DNA of 64,000 nucleotides from Fluoribacter gormanii. GTDB lineage: Bacteria; Pseudomonadota; Gammaproteobacteria; Legionellales; Legionellaceae. The notes beneath the pieces are model-generated. The model was not told the origin of the DNA. It was given only the letters and a program-made list of their open reading frames with translations, and did not search any database. Numbering within the stretch: position 1 is the stretch's first letter; each line of letters starts with the position of its first letter. The position numbers and the translations under genes were made by a program. Below, piece by piece: positions 18,372 through 27,374 of this stretch. The stretch spans positions 93,130-157,129 of the forward strand of contig NZ_FTNL01000007.1 in NCBI RefSeq assembly GCF_900156395.1. The letters run 5' to 3'.

Positions 18372-19904
18372 ATGAGTCGATATAAATTATATACAGCAGA
18401 AGAAGTTGCTCAATTAGACTTAGAGAAATTTAATCGTTGGATTTCATTTCTTTATAAAAATCCTACTCAAAGTAGGAGTTCTTCTTATGGGGCAATGCGA
18501 CCAGGTTATGATTGGCTATATGAGTGTTGGTGTGCCGTTACGCAAGCGCATTCTCGCTCATCTTTTTCTAATATTCGTGCTAAATACGAAGAACGAATTT
18601 TAAGTGCCGTAGCAAGCAATGATAAAAAATCAACCATTCGTTTATTAAGCTTAGGAAGCGGTGGCTTATTTCAAGATTTAATGATTCTTTTGAAGCTTTA
18701 TTATCATGGCTACAAAAATCTAGAGTTAGATTGTATCGAAACCGATAATAATCAAGCACAGCAAGAAATTCTACAGGCAATCATAAATCGATTAAATCAA
18801 AATGGCGCCAATATTCGAGTTCGGCATTTTAAAACTGTAGAAGAAAGAAAAGCAAATACGGACATTTCTCAAGCAGAGTGCGATGTAGTGTATGCGATTG
18901 ATTTTGATGATATCGGAGCTGTTATAGGTAAGGATTTTTCTAAAAGACAATTGAAGTTTAGGAATAGAGACAGTCTCACCGATGAGTATTATCCTCTTTT
19001 TCTTGGAGCTTATGCGGAATTAAAGAAGTCGGCTTCTTCTTTGTTTCTATTAACTTTTGGAAAAAATTACATTGCTCATTGTGGGGAAAGTGCGGACGTT
19101 TATTGTGATGAATTTGATCATCAATTTGAAAGAAGAATCCCGCCCCATGCTTATCATGACTATTACTACATTAATGCAAATCTTTCCTCTATCTTATTGC
19201 ATCTTCCCTTCTTAAAAGCAAAAAACAAACCTCTGCTTATTAATGAGGAAATTTTAAATCCAAGTACGACAGCGGCATTAAAAAAAATATTGGCCAAACA
19301 TAAGATTTCTTATGTGATTGCCTCAACCGCTGATATTGGAAAAAAACTAGATGAAGAGGCTGCTACTGTACTTGTAATTGATGATTCGATACACGATAGC
19401 AATCTGGGTGGAGAGAACTATCTTGATGCGGATTTTAAACATGGTCATGCACAAGTTACACGTAGCGACATTCGTGGCAGTAATAAGCGGCGCATTGATG
19501 TGTTCTTTTCTTTTAATGAGATTAAAGTCAATCAATTTACTCAAAGAGTTGCTCAATTATCCATCGATGAATCTGTTGAAAAAGTAAATGCAGGCATCTG
19601 CAATTATTTGGATTGGTGCAAAGAAAATGCAACGGGAATACGAGGCATAACGCGATTTTCACATTGGTTTCATGGTGAAAGTGGTGTTTTAAGAGCTCAA
19701 AACTTGCAAAGGGTTATCAGTGACTCATCTGATTTAAATAAAGAGGCTTTGCTGTCTCTTTTAAGCAAGCATTTGCAAGGCTCAGGGAATACGCGCCATT
19801 CATTGACTCGCTTTATTCACGCTGCTTTGGCTAGAGACAATGAACTCGAAACCTTACCTGATGCTGATTTTAAAGAAGTGCGTTCTCAAGTCAAAGTAGG
19901 ATAA
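18372..19904 (+). CDS. Methyltransferase-like protein, candidate effector
   Basis: About 510 residues from ATG 18372 (MSRYKLYTAEEVAQL...); a longer start at 18324 is possible and neither has a strong ribosome site. The sequence LLSLGSGG at residues 91-98 followed by LELDCIETD resembles SAM-binding motifs I and II of class I methyltransferases, and CDVVYAIDFDD may be the later acidic strand. The C-terminal half is unassigned. I see no known substrate motif. Location next to the ssrA island, lone transcription and eukaryotic-pathogen genus suggest a translocated effector, but that is inference. Confidence 0.6.
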   Translation: MSRYKLYTAEEVAQLDLEKFNRWISFLYKNPTQSRSSSYGAMRPGYDWLYECWCAVTQAHSRSSFSNIRAKYEERILSAVASNDKKSTIRLLSLGSGGLFQDLMILLKLYYHGYKNLELDCIETDNNQAQQEILQAIINRLNQNGANIRVRHFKTVEERKANTDISQAECDVVYAIDFDDIGAVIGKDFSKRQLKFRNRDSLTDEYYPLFLGAYAELKKSASSLFLLTFGKNYIAHCGESADVYCDEFDHQFERRIPPHAYHDYYYINANLSSILLHLPFLKAKNKPLLINEEILNPSTTAALKKILAKHKISYVIASTADIGKKLDEEAATVLVIDDSIHDSNLGGENYLDADFKHGHAQVTRSDIRGSNKRRIDVFFSFNEIKVNQFTQRVAQLSIDESVEKVNAGICNYLDWCKENATGIRGITRFSHWFHGESGVLRAQNLQRVISDSSDLNKEALLSLLSKHLQGSGNTRHSLTRFIHAALARDNELETLPDADFKEVRSQVKVG

Positions 19905-20294
19905 TAGGATGGATTTACTTTCATAAACTTATCCTTTTCCATCAATGCTGGAGCAGAGGCTGCCTTACAGCTGACGTTGAACTTTGTAAAAGATATCGGC
20001 ACGGTTTTTTGCCGGAATATTTTTGTTCCCTTAAGTGGTCAGCCCATGAAATGTTAGAATGACTTGTTCAATCCATCTATTTCAAAGGACACCCCTTTCT
20101 CTGCCTTTTTATATCGGTTGCGTATCTAGGTTAAGCTATCATCGATAGCTTCCCCATAATCAATGTCCATATTTTGTTCGGTAACGTTGTCTGTGATGCG
20201 ATCTGCACAGCATTTGAAAAATTGCAACTTAGCCATTCAATGCCTATGATTAATAATAATTCATGTAGATTAATCTGTGCTCACGAGGTGAGTT
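19905..20294. other. Intergenic region with possible gene relic
   Basis: 390 nt between two plus-strand genes. The minus strand contains the interrupted frame listed at 20054-20236. Nothing else was recognised. Confidence 0.45.
20054..20236 (-). pseudogene. Possible gene fragment with one internal stop
   Basis: From ATG at 20236 the minus strand reads MAKLQFFKCCADRITDN..., is broken by TAG at codon 37, then continues with plausible residues (AEKGVSFEIDGLNK) to a stop at codon 61. Composition looks protein-like on both sides of the stop, suggesting a decayed gene. No family was recognised. Confidence 0.3.
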
Positions 20295-21029
20295 ATGTTC
20301 TGCAAAATTGTAGAAAAAGCAATTAGCGGAGGGGGAGTAATTGGAGCTGCATCCAGAGTCGCAACAAGAGGCAAACTAAAACCATGGGAGCCTGAACTTG
20401 TAGATGTAGGTGAAAGACAACTCTGCCGCGGGGTAACCAAGCCTCAGCTCAAAAATATGCTCCAAATTCAGCAAATCACCCAAATTCAGGCTTCGAATTA
20501 TGAGGACTTGGAATTTAGTGATCTAGGGCGTCAAGTAATGAGAGGCGGAGATCCTAATTTGTTATCATGGACTCCTAATGTATCTACTGCTAATTGTTAT
20601 GGAGCAAACAGATATTGGTTGCCACGAGACGGAGCTATTATAGTAGGGTGTTATCCTGCTGTATTCACTGACATAAGTGAACAAGCAATAATGTGCCCAC
20701 CGATATGCGATAAAGAACAAAATAAAGTAGTTGAACGTTTGTTACAAACTGGTGATTATTATCGAGAAGCTCCTGATGTTGTAAAAGTCTCAGCAGAATG
20801 TGATGAAATATGCGCAATAGTTGGGAAACAAAAGGGGGTTGACTTCGGTGGAATGTATGATGTAAACAGGTTTGTAGATAAGATTTTTCATGTGATAGGT
20901 ACAGGACGATCAAAGGTAGGTTTAGTACCGGTTTCTTCTTGTTTAGTAGAAACATTCGTTAATCCTGACTACATTGAACGAGCTCTCTCTGTAAATGCAC
21001 CCGCTGTTGATAATGGTTTAAAATTATAA
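20295..21029 (+). CDS. Unknown protein with ADP-ribosyltransferase-like motifs, candidate effector
   Basis: A 244-residue protein. RQLCRGVT (Arg45) followed 46 residues later by LLSWTPNVSTANCYGA (Ser91/Thr93) resembles the R-G and S-T-S motifs of the R-S-E class of ADP-ribosyltransferases, where the third element is a Glu on a late strand. Glu168 or Glu171 in SAECDEICAIVG could serve, but the usual E-x-E spacing is absent. RES-type toxin domains share similar motifs. Function therefore stays open. AGGTGAGTT precedes the ATG. It is convergent with the next gene. Confidence 0.55.
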   Translation: MFCKIVEKAISGGGVIGAASRVATRGKLKPWEPELVDVGERQLCRGVTKPQLKNMLQIQQITQIQASNYEDLEFSDLGRQVMRGGDPNLLSWTPNVSTANCYGANRYWLPRDGAIIVGCYPAVFTDISEQAIMCPPICDKEQNKVVERLLQTGDYYREAPDVVKVSAECDEICAIVGKQKGVDFGGMYDVNRFVDKIFHVIGTGRSKVGLVPVSSCLVETFVNPDYIERALSVNAPAVDNGLKL

Positions 21030-21097
21030 AAATATCTATACAACCACTTCGGGGTCAGGAGCTAGCCCCGTTAGTGCAAGCTATGCTGAAATAGCGG

Positions 21098-22228
21098 TTA
21101 TCGATTTTTTGGCGAATTCCAATTTTCCAGAACGTCCCCCGCTGTTTTGACAATTTTGTTTAATTCCTGTTTAAAATTTTTAAAAAGGGACGTGTTAGAT
21201 AAAGAAAGACCTGTACTTTGTTTAACATCTTGTGATGTTTCTTGCTCAGAAGTCAAGGCGTAGTATTGGTTTAGCTTGGGATAGAAATCTCTGGTAAAAC
21301 GTTCAATAAATTTCGTTTTATCCGGTTCAATTAATGCTTCAAAATCTAGGGGGATTGGATGCTCATAGGGTATAACCGGTAAACCAATTTTTTTCATCAT
21401 CGTTCTGGCAAACAATTCTGTCGTTGCGGCACTACCACGATCACAAGGCATGGCATGAGCCAAATACCATACCATTTCACCTATTTTTTGCATGTTTTCT
21501 TTTGTTGGCTCCGGATGTTCAAGGACTGAATGAAACAGTCGATCAATTTTTTCATAAACCTTGGGAATATATTGGGCTTCGGTGTGAAGAAAATTAAAGC
21601 TTGGATCGAATCCCATCATATGTGGTAGTGGTTCTTTAGGATAGGTAATTCCTGTCAAGGGCAAATCACCATCTTTTATGACAACCCAATCACCTCGTCT
21701 GAAATTTCCTTTGTTAGTATCTTTCTGAATTACATATCCATCCTGTGCCTGGGGCTCTTTATTGTATAACGCTCGGATTCGCTCTTTGACTTCAGGAAAG
21801 AAATCTTGATACTTGCCATTTGGCAAAACTGGAGTACTTGGATTGCCCGGTTCATCATAGGCTCTCATGATCCCAACTCTCTTCTTTGATGGTTGGTTCA
21901 ATTGTAGCGCAATTGCATGTCTTTGCTCGGCTAAAAACTCATATAACGATTTAACACTCATGGGTTCGGTTTTTAACTTTTGCAGAGATTGTTCTACAGC
22001 TGCATGACAAAGCTGTGCATAACGTTCCTGATCGCTATTCCATGCATCACTAAGACTTTTTGAGTTATTTTGATAGACTCGCCATTCTTGCTCAGGATCA
22101 CTACTGTAATCGATCAGATCCGAATCAGGAGCTGGGACAGGTTTCTTTTCCATTCTTGGACCTTCTTGTGAGTCTGATGGTAATGGCTGAGACTCTTCAG
22201 AATCAGGATGAATAGGATCTGAATTCAT
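21098..22228 (-). CDS. Unknown protein with H-x-x-P-x-x-R-G-S motif, candidate effector
   Basis: A 376-residue protein. The first 50 residues are disordered, acidic and Pro/Ser-rich. The clearest motif is at residues 253-285: WYLAHAMPCDRGSAATTELF then ARTMMKKIGLP. Its layout (His, Pro, Arg-Gly-Ser, then an amphipathic helix ending Gly-x-Pro) recalls the HPFxxGNGR active-site loop of Fic/Fido proteins, but the canonical residues differ, so this is a hint only. The tail is Lys/Asn-rich. Single gene on the minus strand. Confidence 0.6.
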   Translation of the reverse strand: MNSDPIHPDSEESQPLPSDSQEGPRMEKKPVPAPDSDLIDYSSDPEQEWRVYQNNSKSLSDAWNSDQERYAQLCHAAVEQSLQKLKTEPMSVKSLYEFLAEQRHAIALQLNQPSKKRVGIMRAYDEPGNPSTPVLPNGKYQDFFPEVKERIRALYNKEPQAQDGYVIQKDTNKGNFRRGDWVVIKDGDLPLTGITYPKEPLPHMMGFDPSFNFLHTEAQYIPKVYEKIDRLFHSVLEHPEPTKENMQKIGEMVWYLAHAMPCDRGSAATTELFARTMMKKIGLPVIPYEHPIPLDFEALIEPDKTKFIERFTRDFYPKLNQYYALTSEQETSQDVKQSTGLSLSNTSLFKNFKQELNKIVKTAGDVLENWNSPKNR

Positions 22229-22724
22229 GATACTGCCTGTAAATCCGAGTGTTTATATTAGTATAGGTTAAAAATGAAACTTTATTAGGTCGCTTAAAAT
22301 GGTAAAGAAGCCTAGAAGGCTATTCTATTGTTATCAACAGGATCTATTAATATTGCATCAATTTGAGCCTCTTTTTTGTTCCTTTCAACTTTAATAAAAA
22401 GAATTTCTTTTATTTTCATTTTTCCTGCTATTTATAAGCGCAGTATTGCGTAACAAATTAACTGATGGTATAATTATTGAACAATAGCTGATTGTAATAA
22501 AAACTTCAGTTATAGCGGCCTATCTTCTCCCAAAGGATTTACGGAGGACTGGTACTTCCTAGTTTTAATCACTAAACGGGTTTGTCGCTGATAAGACTTA
22601 ATGAAGAAACGTGTATTCGTTACATACTCATTAAGCCTGGTTCAGCGAATCTGGCTTATAGTATTCCTCGCAATCACCAATTTTATTAAGTCTATTAGGT
22701 TAGATATTTTTTATGAGGTGATTT
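22229..22724. other. Divergent intergenic region
   Basis: 496 nt between divergent genes, AT-rich, with promoters expected for both. No ORF, RNA or repeat was recognised. Confidence 0.5.
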
Positions 22725-24134
22725 ATGTATACGAGAAAGGACTATAGGCAATTTTTTGGTGGTTATAAACGTCCAACTAAAACACCATCACGACCTGGAA
22801 TGCAGATCCGTGGATTGAAAGAGCGATTATCTGACGAGCAAAAATTAGTAGCAGAACTCTATGCGGAAGGATATGCAGAACTAAAGGAAATTTTTGAAGC
22901 AGGGAGAGAGGCAGGTAGGTGCCTTGATCATATGCAGCAGTGGCTCGATCACAATGTTTCAAACTACAGAACAACAAGCTTAGATTCTTCAAAATCGGTG
23001 CAGACACTCCAGGGTGATGTTTCTGATTCCAGTGGACAGACAGTGGATTCGCAAAGTAATAATTCTACCGATTCTAACGCAGCATCAACTGCTCCTGGAA
23101 GGCCTGCGAATCCAACAGAATCGGTGCAGACAGTCCAGGGTGATGTTTCTGATTCCAGTGGACAGACAGTGGATTCGCAAAGTAATAATTCTACCGATTC
23201 TAACGCAGCATCAACTGCTCCTGGAAGAAGGCCTGCGAATCCAACAGACAGTCTCGTTGTAAGCGCGGCCTGCAAATTATTATTCGATCAAATGTTTTAT
23301 GATGCTCGTGAAAAAACTGGACGCCTTGCAGTTGCGGTAAACCTGCTCGAACCAATTTTCCGCTCCAAAGCAAATCCTTGGTTAGAACGTCTTATTGCTA
23401 CTTATGCTTTTGCTAAAAAAGAAAAAGAAATTACACCGGAAATGTATGAAACAATATCTTGTAAATCAAAATATGTGCTCATTGCTTTACTCATTATTGT
23501 AGCCAATGTATTCATTTATGAGAAGCATAAAGAGTTGGAAAAATTGTCTTCTGAAGTCGAAGAACTCCAGAAGCGTTATGATCAAGCGCTTTTGCAACAT
23601 GGAGGGGATGTAGCAGTTGTTAATCAAATATTAACCAAATTAGAGGCTATTGCGAAACAAAAAGAATATTACGAGAAAGCACTGCACGAGATTAGCACAG
23701 TGGTAAGTGAACTCGATGAAGGAGAAAAAAGTTATGTTCAAAAATTATTAGCTAATTATATTTATAGTAATATCACTAATGAAATGAATCGGAATTTTGA
23801 AGTTAAAGAGCATTTGAAACAAAGCAGCGCCAGTATCGAGTCGCCTGGATATCGGGAAATGGCCAAAATAGGTAGTGTTGATGGTGCAATATTTCATTGT
23901 GAAGATCAGGTCAAAAAGCTAAGCACGGATATAAATGGGATTAATGAAAGGCTTCAGGAAGTACAAGAAAGGACAATGAAAAAAAAGGAGCTTGTCGAGG
24001 AAATTGGTGCAAATCTGCAAATAAAGCAGGCCAAATTAAATGAAAAAACAAAATATCTAGGGGGATTTTTTAAGTCGGTATCGGAGCCAAAAGAAACCGA
24101 ACAGCACCATACCAATGCCCCCTCTCTTGAGTAA
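22725..24134 (+). CDS. Coiled-coil membrane protein with internal tandem repeat, candidate effector
   Basis: A 469-residue protein. Residues 91-175 consist of two nearly identical 42-43-residue units rich in Ser, Asp, Asn and Gln. A helical segment (about 180-240) leads to one clear membrane helix (VLIALLIIVANVFIYEK, about 249-265). A long coiled coil (about 266-300 and 380-450) follows: LEKLSSEVEELQKRYDQALL and KLSTDINGINERLQEVQERT. The C-terminus is hydrophilic (SEPKETEQHHTN), compatible with a Dot/Icm signal. Function unknown. A strong terminator follows the stop. Confidence 0.7.
   Translation: MYTRKDYRQFFGGYKRPTKTPSRPGMQIRGLKERLSDEQKLVAELYAEGYAELKEIFEAGREAGRCLDHMQQWLDHNVSNYRTTSLDSSKSVQTLQGDVSDSSGQTVDSQSNNSTDSNAASTAPGRPANPTESVQTVQGDVSDSSGQTVDSQSNNSTDSNAASTAPGRRPANPTDSLVVSAACKLLFDQMFYDAREKTGRLAVAVNLLEPIFRSKANPWLERLIATYAFAKKEKEITPEMYETISCKSKYVLIALLIIVANVFIYEKHKELEKLSSEVEELQKRYDQALLQHGGDVAVVNQILTKLEAIAKQKEYYEKALHEISTVVSELDEGEKSYVQKLLANYIYSNITNEMNRNFEVKEHLKQSSASIESPGYREMAKIGSVDGAIFHCEDQVKKLSTDINGINERLQEVQERTMKKKELVEEIGANLQIKQAKLNEKTKYLGGFFKSVSEPKETEQHHTNAPSLE
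22995..23249 (+). repeat. Two-copy tandem repeat, 126-bp unit, in frame
   Basis: Copy 1 at 22995-23120 and copy 2 at 23121-23249 differ by only a few bases; copy 2 has an extra AGA codon near its end. The near-identity at DNA level implies a recent duplication by slippage or unequal recombination. Confidence 0.95.
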
Positions 24135-24152
24135 GGAAAAACAATCCTTTTG

Positions 24153-24184
24153 CAAACTGCACTTAGTGCAGTTTGTTTCTTTTT
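24153..24184 (+). terminator. Rho-independent terminator
   Basis: Perfect 10-bp stem CAAACTGCAC / GTGCAGTTTG with a TTA loop, followed by TTTCTTTTT, 18 nt after the stop of the coiled-coil gene. Confidence 0.85.
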
Positions 24185-24280
24185 AGCCATACATTAAGCT
24201 ACAAAATATATTCATCCTGCTATCCTTTGAACTGCCAGAAAAAGGGAATAGTCATAAATGAATGACAACTTTTGACAATT

Positions 24281-24496
24281 TCATTTTAATGAGCGTGTCG
24301 AGGACTGCTCGCAAGATTTAACATCAATTGCAGCAGTAAAATTATTCCCAGCATCTTTTAATGCTTTTATATTTTCTGGAGTAGGGTCTTTTATAACCTT
24401 CTCAATGCAGTCAGCATAGGTATTCAGGTATTTTTCTCCCGCATAATTTCTACCTTGAGAGCTATAATGTTCTTTTGTTTTAAAAAAATTTAGCAT
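24281..24496 (-). CDS. Small hypothetical protein
   Basis: A 71-residue soluble protein (MLNFFKTKEHYSSQGRNYAG...). AAGGA seven bases before the ATG supports translation. No family recognised; there is no signal peptide or membrane helix. Confidence 0.5.
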   Translation of the reverse strand: MLNFFKTKEHYSSQGRNYAGEKYLNTYADCIEKVIKDPTPENIKALKDAGNNFTAAIDVKSCEQSSTRSLK

Positions 24497-24824
24497 TTCT
24501 TATCCTTTTTGATTTTCTCAAACTTTGATTTATATTATCAAATTTTGAAGAAAGAATGAGGGAATTATACTGATTTCCTTTTTATTTGGGTACAGAAATC
24601 CTGATTGTACAAATTTTACGGGATCGATCAGGGCCTAACCGGATAAGTGAAACAGCGGTGGATTAAGCGGTCAGTACACGAGAGAAGTTTGAGCTTGTGA
24701 TCTAGTCTTTAATTAGAGCGAAGGCATGATTTTGACTGATCATGCCTAAGAATAATACACCTGAGAAGCGGAATAACTCACGTATATTATTCTTTGAGAT
24801 TTCACAGATGTTCTTAGAGGAACA
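24497..24824. other. Intergenic region, nothing recognised
   Basis: 328 nt of AT-rich sequence between two minus-strand genes. No clear ORF or structure was found. Confidence 0.4.
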
Positions 24825-25562
24825 TTATGCAAATTTATAATAGGCACCAAAAAGAACAGAATTAACTTGTACACCTTTTAAATTAGGTACAGCGTTAATG
24901 TTAATCACGTTATTGGTTGGAGAATCAACGTTAAAATCAAATTGTGGATTAGTGATTCCAAACGCATGTGTATAAGCTACTGATACCCCCCAACGTTCCA
25001 TATCATAAACCGCACCCACTTTTACTTCAGGTAAAATATAGCTTTGATTTAAATTGCCAGTGAATCCATTGTTTATAGTAACACTTGAACCGCTTATTGA
25101 TAATGTACTTACTTTGCTATTAGTAAATTTGTATCGTGCATTTTCAAAAAAGGTTCCCCCTTTGAGGAATACACCAAAATTGGTAGGTTGATATAAAACC
25201 CCCAATAAAAGGTCAGCACCATCTAAAGAAAGAGAGCCGGTGCTAGAAGCATTGTCTTTATACTCATTTTTCTTGCCTAAATAAGACCAGCCGGTTTCTG
25301 CTGTAAAACTAAAATTATTAAAGTAGGAATACATTAAGCCACCAGCCACACGCCCGCCCCAAGCATCTTTATTTGAAGAAATGGCAGAAACGGTAGAATG
25401 TAAAAAGTCCAAATCAAATGCAGTCCAAGAGGCTTCAGCACTTATAAAGGGTGTAATTGCATGGTTTGCTTGCACAGGTCCCATTGTGCCTGCTTGAGCA
25501 GGGGCAGCTATTAAAGCTGTTATTAACCCAAAACCACAACCCAGTTTTAAAAATTGATTCAT
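24825..25562 (-). CDS. Outer-membrane beta-barrel protein (opacity-porin-like)
   Basis: A 245-residue protein with an N-terminal signal peptide (MNQFLKLGCGFGLITALIAA, cleavage likely after AQA). Alternating hydrophobic/polar strands follow (FSFTAETGWSYLG, ADLLLGVLYQPTNFGVFLKGG, YILPEVKVGAVYDMERWGVSVAY), ending in FGAYYKFA. The aromatic-rich C-terminal strand and size fit an eight-stranded barrel of the OmpA/opacity type. No specific ligand can be named. A lone gene in the accessory block. Confidence 0.8.
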   Translation of the reverse strand: MNQFLKLGCGFGLITALIAAPAQAGTMGPVQANHAITPFISAEASWTAFDLDFLHSTVSAISSNKDAWGGRVAGGLMYSYFNNFSFTAETGWSYLGKKNEYKDNASSTGSLSLDGADLLLGVLYQPTNFGVFLKGGTFFENARYKFTNSKVSTLSISGSSVTINNGFTGNLNQSYILPEVKVGAVYDMERWGVSVAYTHAFGITNPQFDFNVDSPTNNVININAVPNLKGVQVNSVLFGAYYKFA

Positions 25563-25903
25563 ATATTTATCCCTAAATTTTAAGAAAAAAATTTATTTTT
25601 TTCCTTGTATAGAAAATCACATGGTAGAACTTTTAAATATCTTATAATTGATATAATCCATAAGCAAGAACATTAATGAAGCTAGCCCCTGAATTGTGAC
25701 TTTCAATTGAAGATTGATGAACTGATTGACGTTACAAAAAAGAGAGCACAAAAGACCAATACAAGAGTGGTCAATTTAGTTTAAAAGAAATTGGGGAGTA
25801 TTTTTGCTCATTATTCTAGTGTAAGTAAATTGGTCAAAAAATTACGACTATAGTTTTTGTAAATTCACAATTCAGGGTCTCACCCTATAACTACTAGATA
25901 TAT
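25563..25903. other. Intergenic region with transposase remnant B
   Basis: 341 nt. It holds the promoter side of the outer-membrane gene and the remnant at 25766-25889. No intact gene is present. Confidence 0.6.
25766..25889 (+). pseudogene. Transposase 3'-end remnant, copy B
   Basis: Second copy of the element at 18048-18170, same orientation. FSLKEIGEYF is readable in one frame and HYSSVSKLVKKLRL-stop in another, so a small deletion near 25806 breaks the gene. Similarity continues past the stop into CACAATTCAGGGT, showing that a DNA element, not just a domain, was duplicated. Confidence 0.65.
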
Positions 25904-27115
25904 TTATTTGGGTCTAAAATCTTGCTGTTCGACATCTTGTTCCAGCTTCATTTGTTCTGGAGTTAAGAACACACCTTGATATATATGCCAATTGCCATCA
26001 AATTTTGAGTTAACAGCTATCTGGTTATTTTCCGCATCGAAATAAACATCCATGTCACCTCGATCATCAATTGACTTAAACTCATTAATTTGAATGGTTT
26101 TTTGATCTGCTCTCAGTGTAAATAGATGTGGAAACATTATATTGTATCCAATAATGCACACTTGAAGATTTTCTTGACTACCAAGGTGTTCCATAATCTT
26201 TGATCTGTATTCATTCATTATTTTTTCATCAAAGCTGTCTCCAGAGTAAATATGGGAAACAAATAGCAGATCATCGGCTTTAACAATTAATGCAACACAA
26301 TTGGTAATGCGCTCCAAACAATACACGACATGATTAGCACTCTCTAAATTGGTGAGTTCATCTTCTTTAGAACCCAAAGGCACAATCTTTTTCCCTTTCA
26401 ATTCATCGGGCATTTGTTTTGTATACCAGGATTGTAGATGGGGGTTAGCCAGATATAAGCAATCTGACTTATTTAAAAGATCAACATATTGAGTGAAATT
26501 TTTTACTTCCGTTATCCTTTTAAGTCTGTCGGATAAGTTTTCATTTATGGATAAAATGAGATCATAAGGAAGTTGTCCATGAGAGAATCCAAGGAATATT
26601 TGGGCAAACTTGAGTTTGCGGAGTAAAATCAATTGTTCTTCAGAATCTCGATTTTTAAATAAAGATTCATTTATTAACTGCCTGGTACTTATATTTTGTT
26701 TTTTAGCACGTGTACTTGATGAAACTTGATTAACCAGCTCTTCCATAGACGGATTAGGGTTACATAAAACCAGGAACTTAGCCGATTGCGACATAAAACT
26801 ATGGAACAAGGGTGATAATTTTGTTGATTTAAGATAATTATTTTGCCAGTGTACTGATAACCTAATGAGGTTTTTTTCGAGAGAATTTAATCGCTCGCGA
26901 TTTAGATTCTCTTCATCAGTTTCGTTCATTTGATCTAAGCAGTGTTTTAAAGATAAGCAGAGTCCTGCCAATATCTTGTCTTTAAATATTCCTTTCTGAT
27001 TTGCTTGATTTATTTTGGATAAATCAGACAGTAATCTATTTATAATTTCTTTTGAAACCACGTTATGTTCTCTTAAACACCATATTGAAAGTATAGATAT
27101 AAATTTTTGAATCAA
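25904..27115 (-). CDS. Unknown protein, possible effector
   Basis: A 403-residue soluble protein with no recognised domain. The N-terminal 130 residues look helical (LSDLSKINQANQKGI..., LNSLEKNLIRLSVHWQNNYL). The C-terminal part is predicted alpha/beta (CVALIVKADDLLFVSHIY, VCIIGYNIMFPHLF). The C-terminus TPEQMKLEQDVEQQDFRPK is Glu/Gln-rich, as in many Dot/Icm substrates. The start may instead be at an internal Met; no clear ribosome site was seen. It is divergent from the cysteine-protease-like/ankyrin gene. Confidence 0.6.
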   Translation of the reverse strand: MIQKFISILSIWCLREHNVVSKEIINRLLSDLSKINQANQKGIFKDKILAGLCLSLKHCLDQMNETDEENLNRERLNSLEKNLIRLSVHWQNNYLKSTKLSPLFHSFMSQSAKFLVLCNPNPSMEELVNQVSSSTRAKKQNISTRQLINESLFKNRDSEEQLILLRKLKFAQIFLGFSHGQLPYDLILSINENLSDRLKRITEVKNFTQYVDLLNKSDCLYLANPHLQSWYTKQMPDELKGKKIVPLGSKEDELTNLESANHVVYCLERITNCVALIVKADDLLFVSHIYSGDSFDEKIMNEYRSKIMEHLGSQENLQVCIIGYNIMFPHLFTLRADQKTIQINEFKSIDDRGDMDVYFDAENNQIAVNSKFDGNWHIYQGVFLTPEQMKLEQDVEQQDFRPK

Positions 27116-27374
27116 TTCGTCATCCCATAATAAATTATCTAATGACGCACATTACAAAGAGTTAAATAGTCAAAACGATCTAATTGAACGCGATCCGCCC
27201 ATGATTTGATTTTATGTGAGATGAAGAATCATGGTTATGAGTAAGCATCCCCTAAATAATATGAAAGAAAAAATTGGAGGTATAAAGCACTTAATAGTTA
27301 ATTAATAATCATTGTGTATTATGTGCAAATCGTTGGCATGTTAATTATCTATTGTCTTAACCAAGTTGTGTCCT

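Noticed and set aside
22995..23249. Considered a CRISPR or short satellite array
   Set aside because: Only two long units, in frame inside a gene, with no spacers.
23014..23275. Open frames on both strands across the tandem repeat at 22995-23249
   Set aside because: They exist only because the repeated unit lacks stops in other frames; the main frame is continuous through a 469-residue protein.
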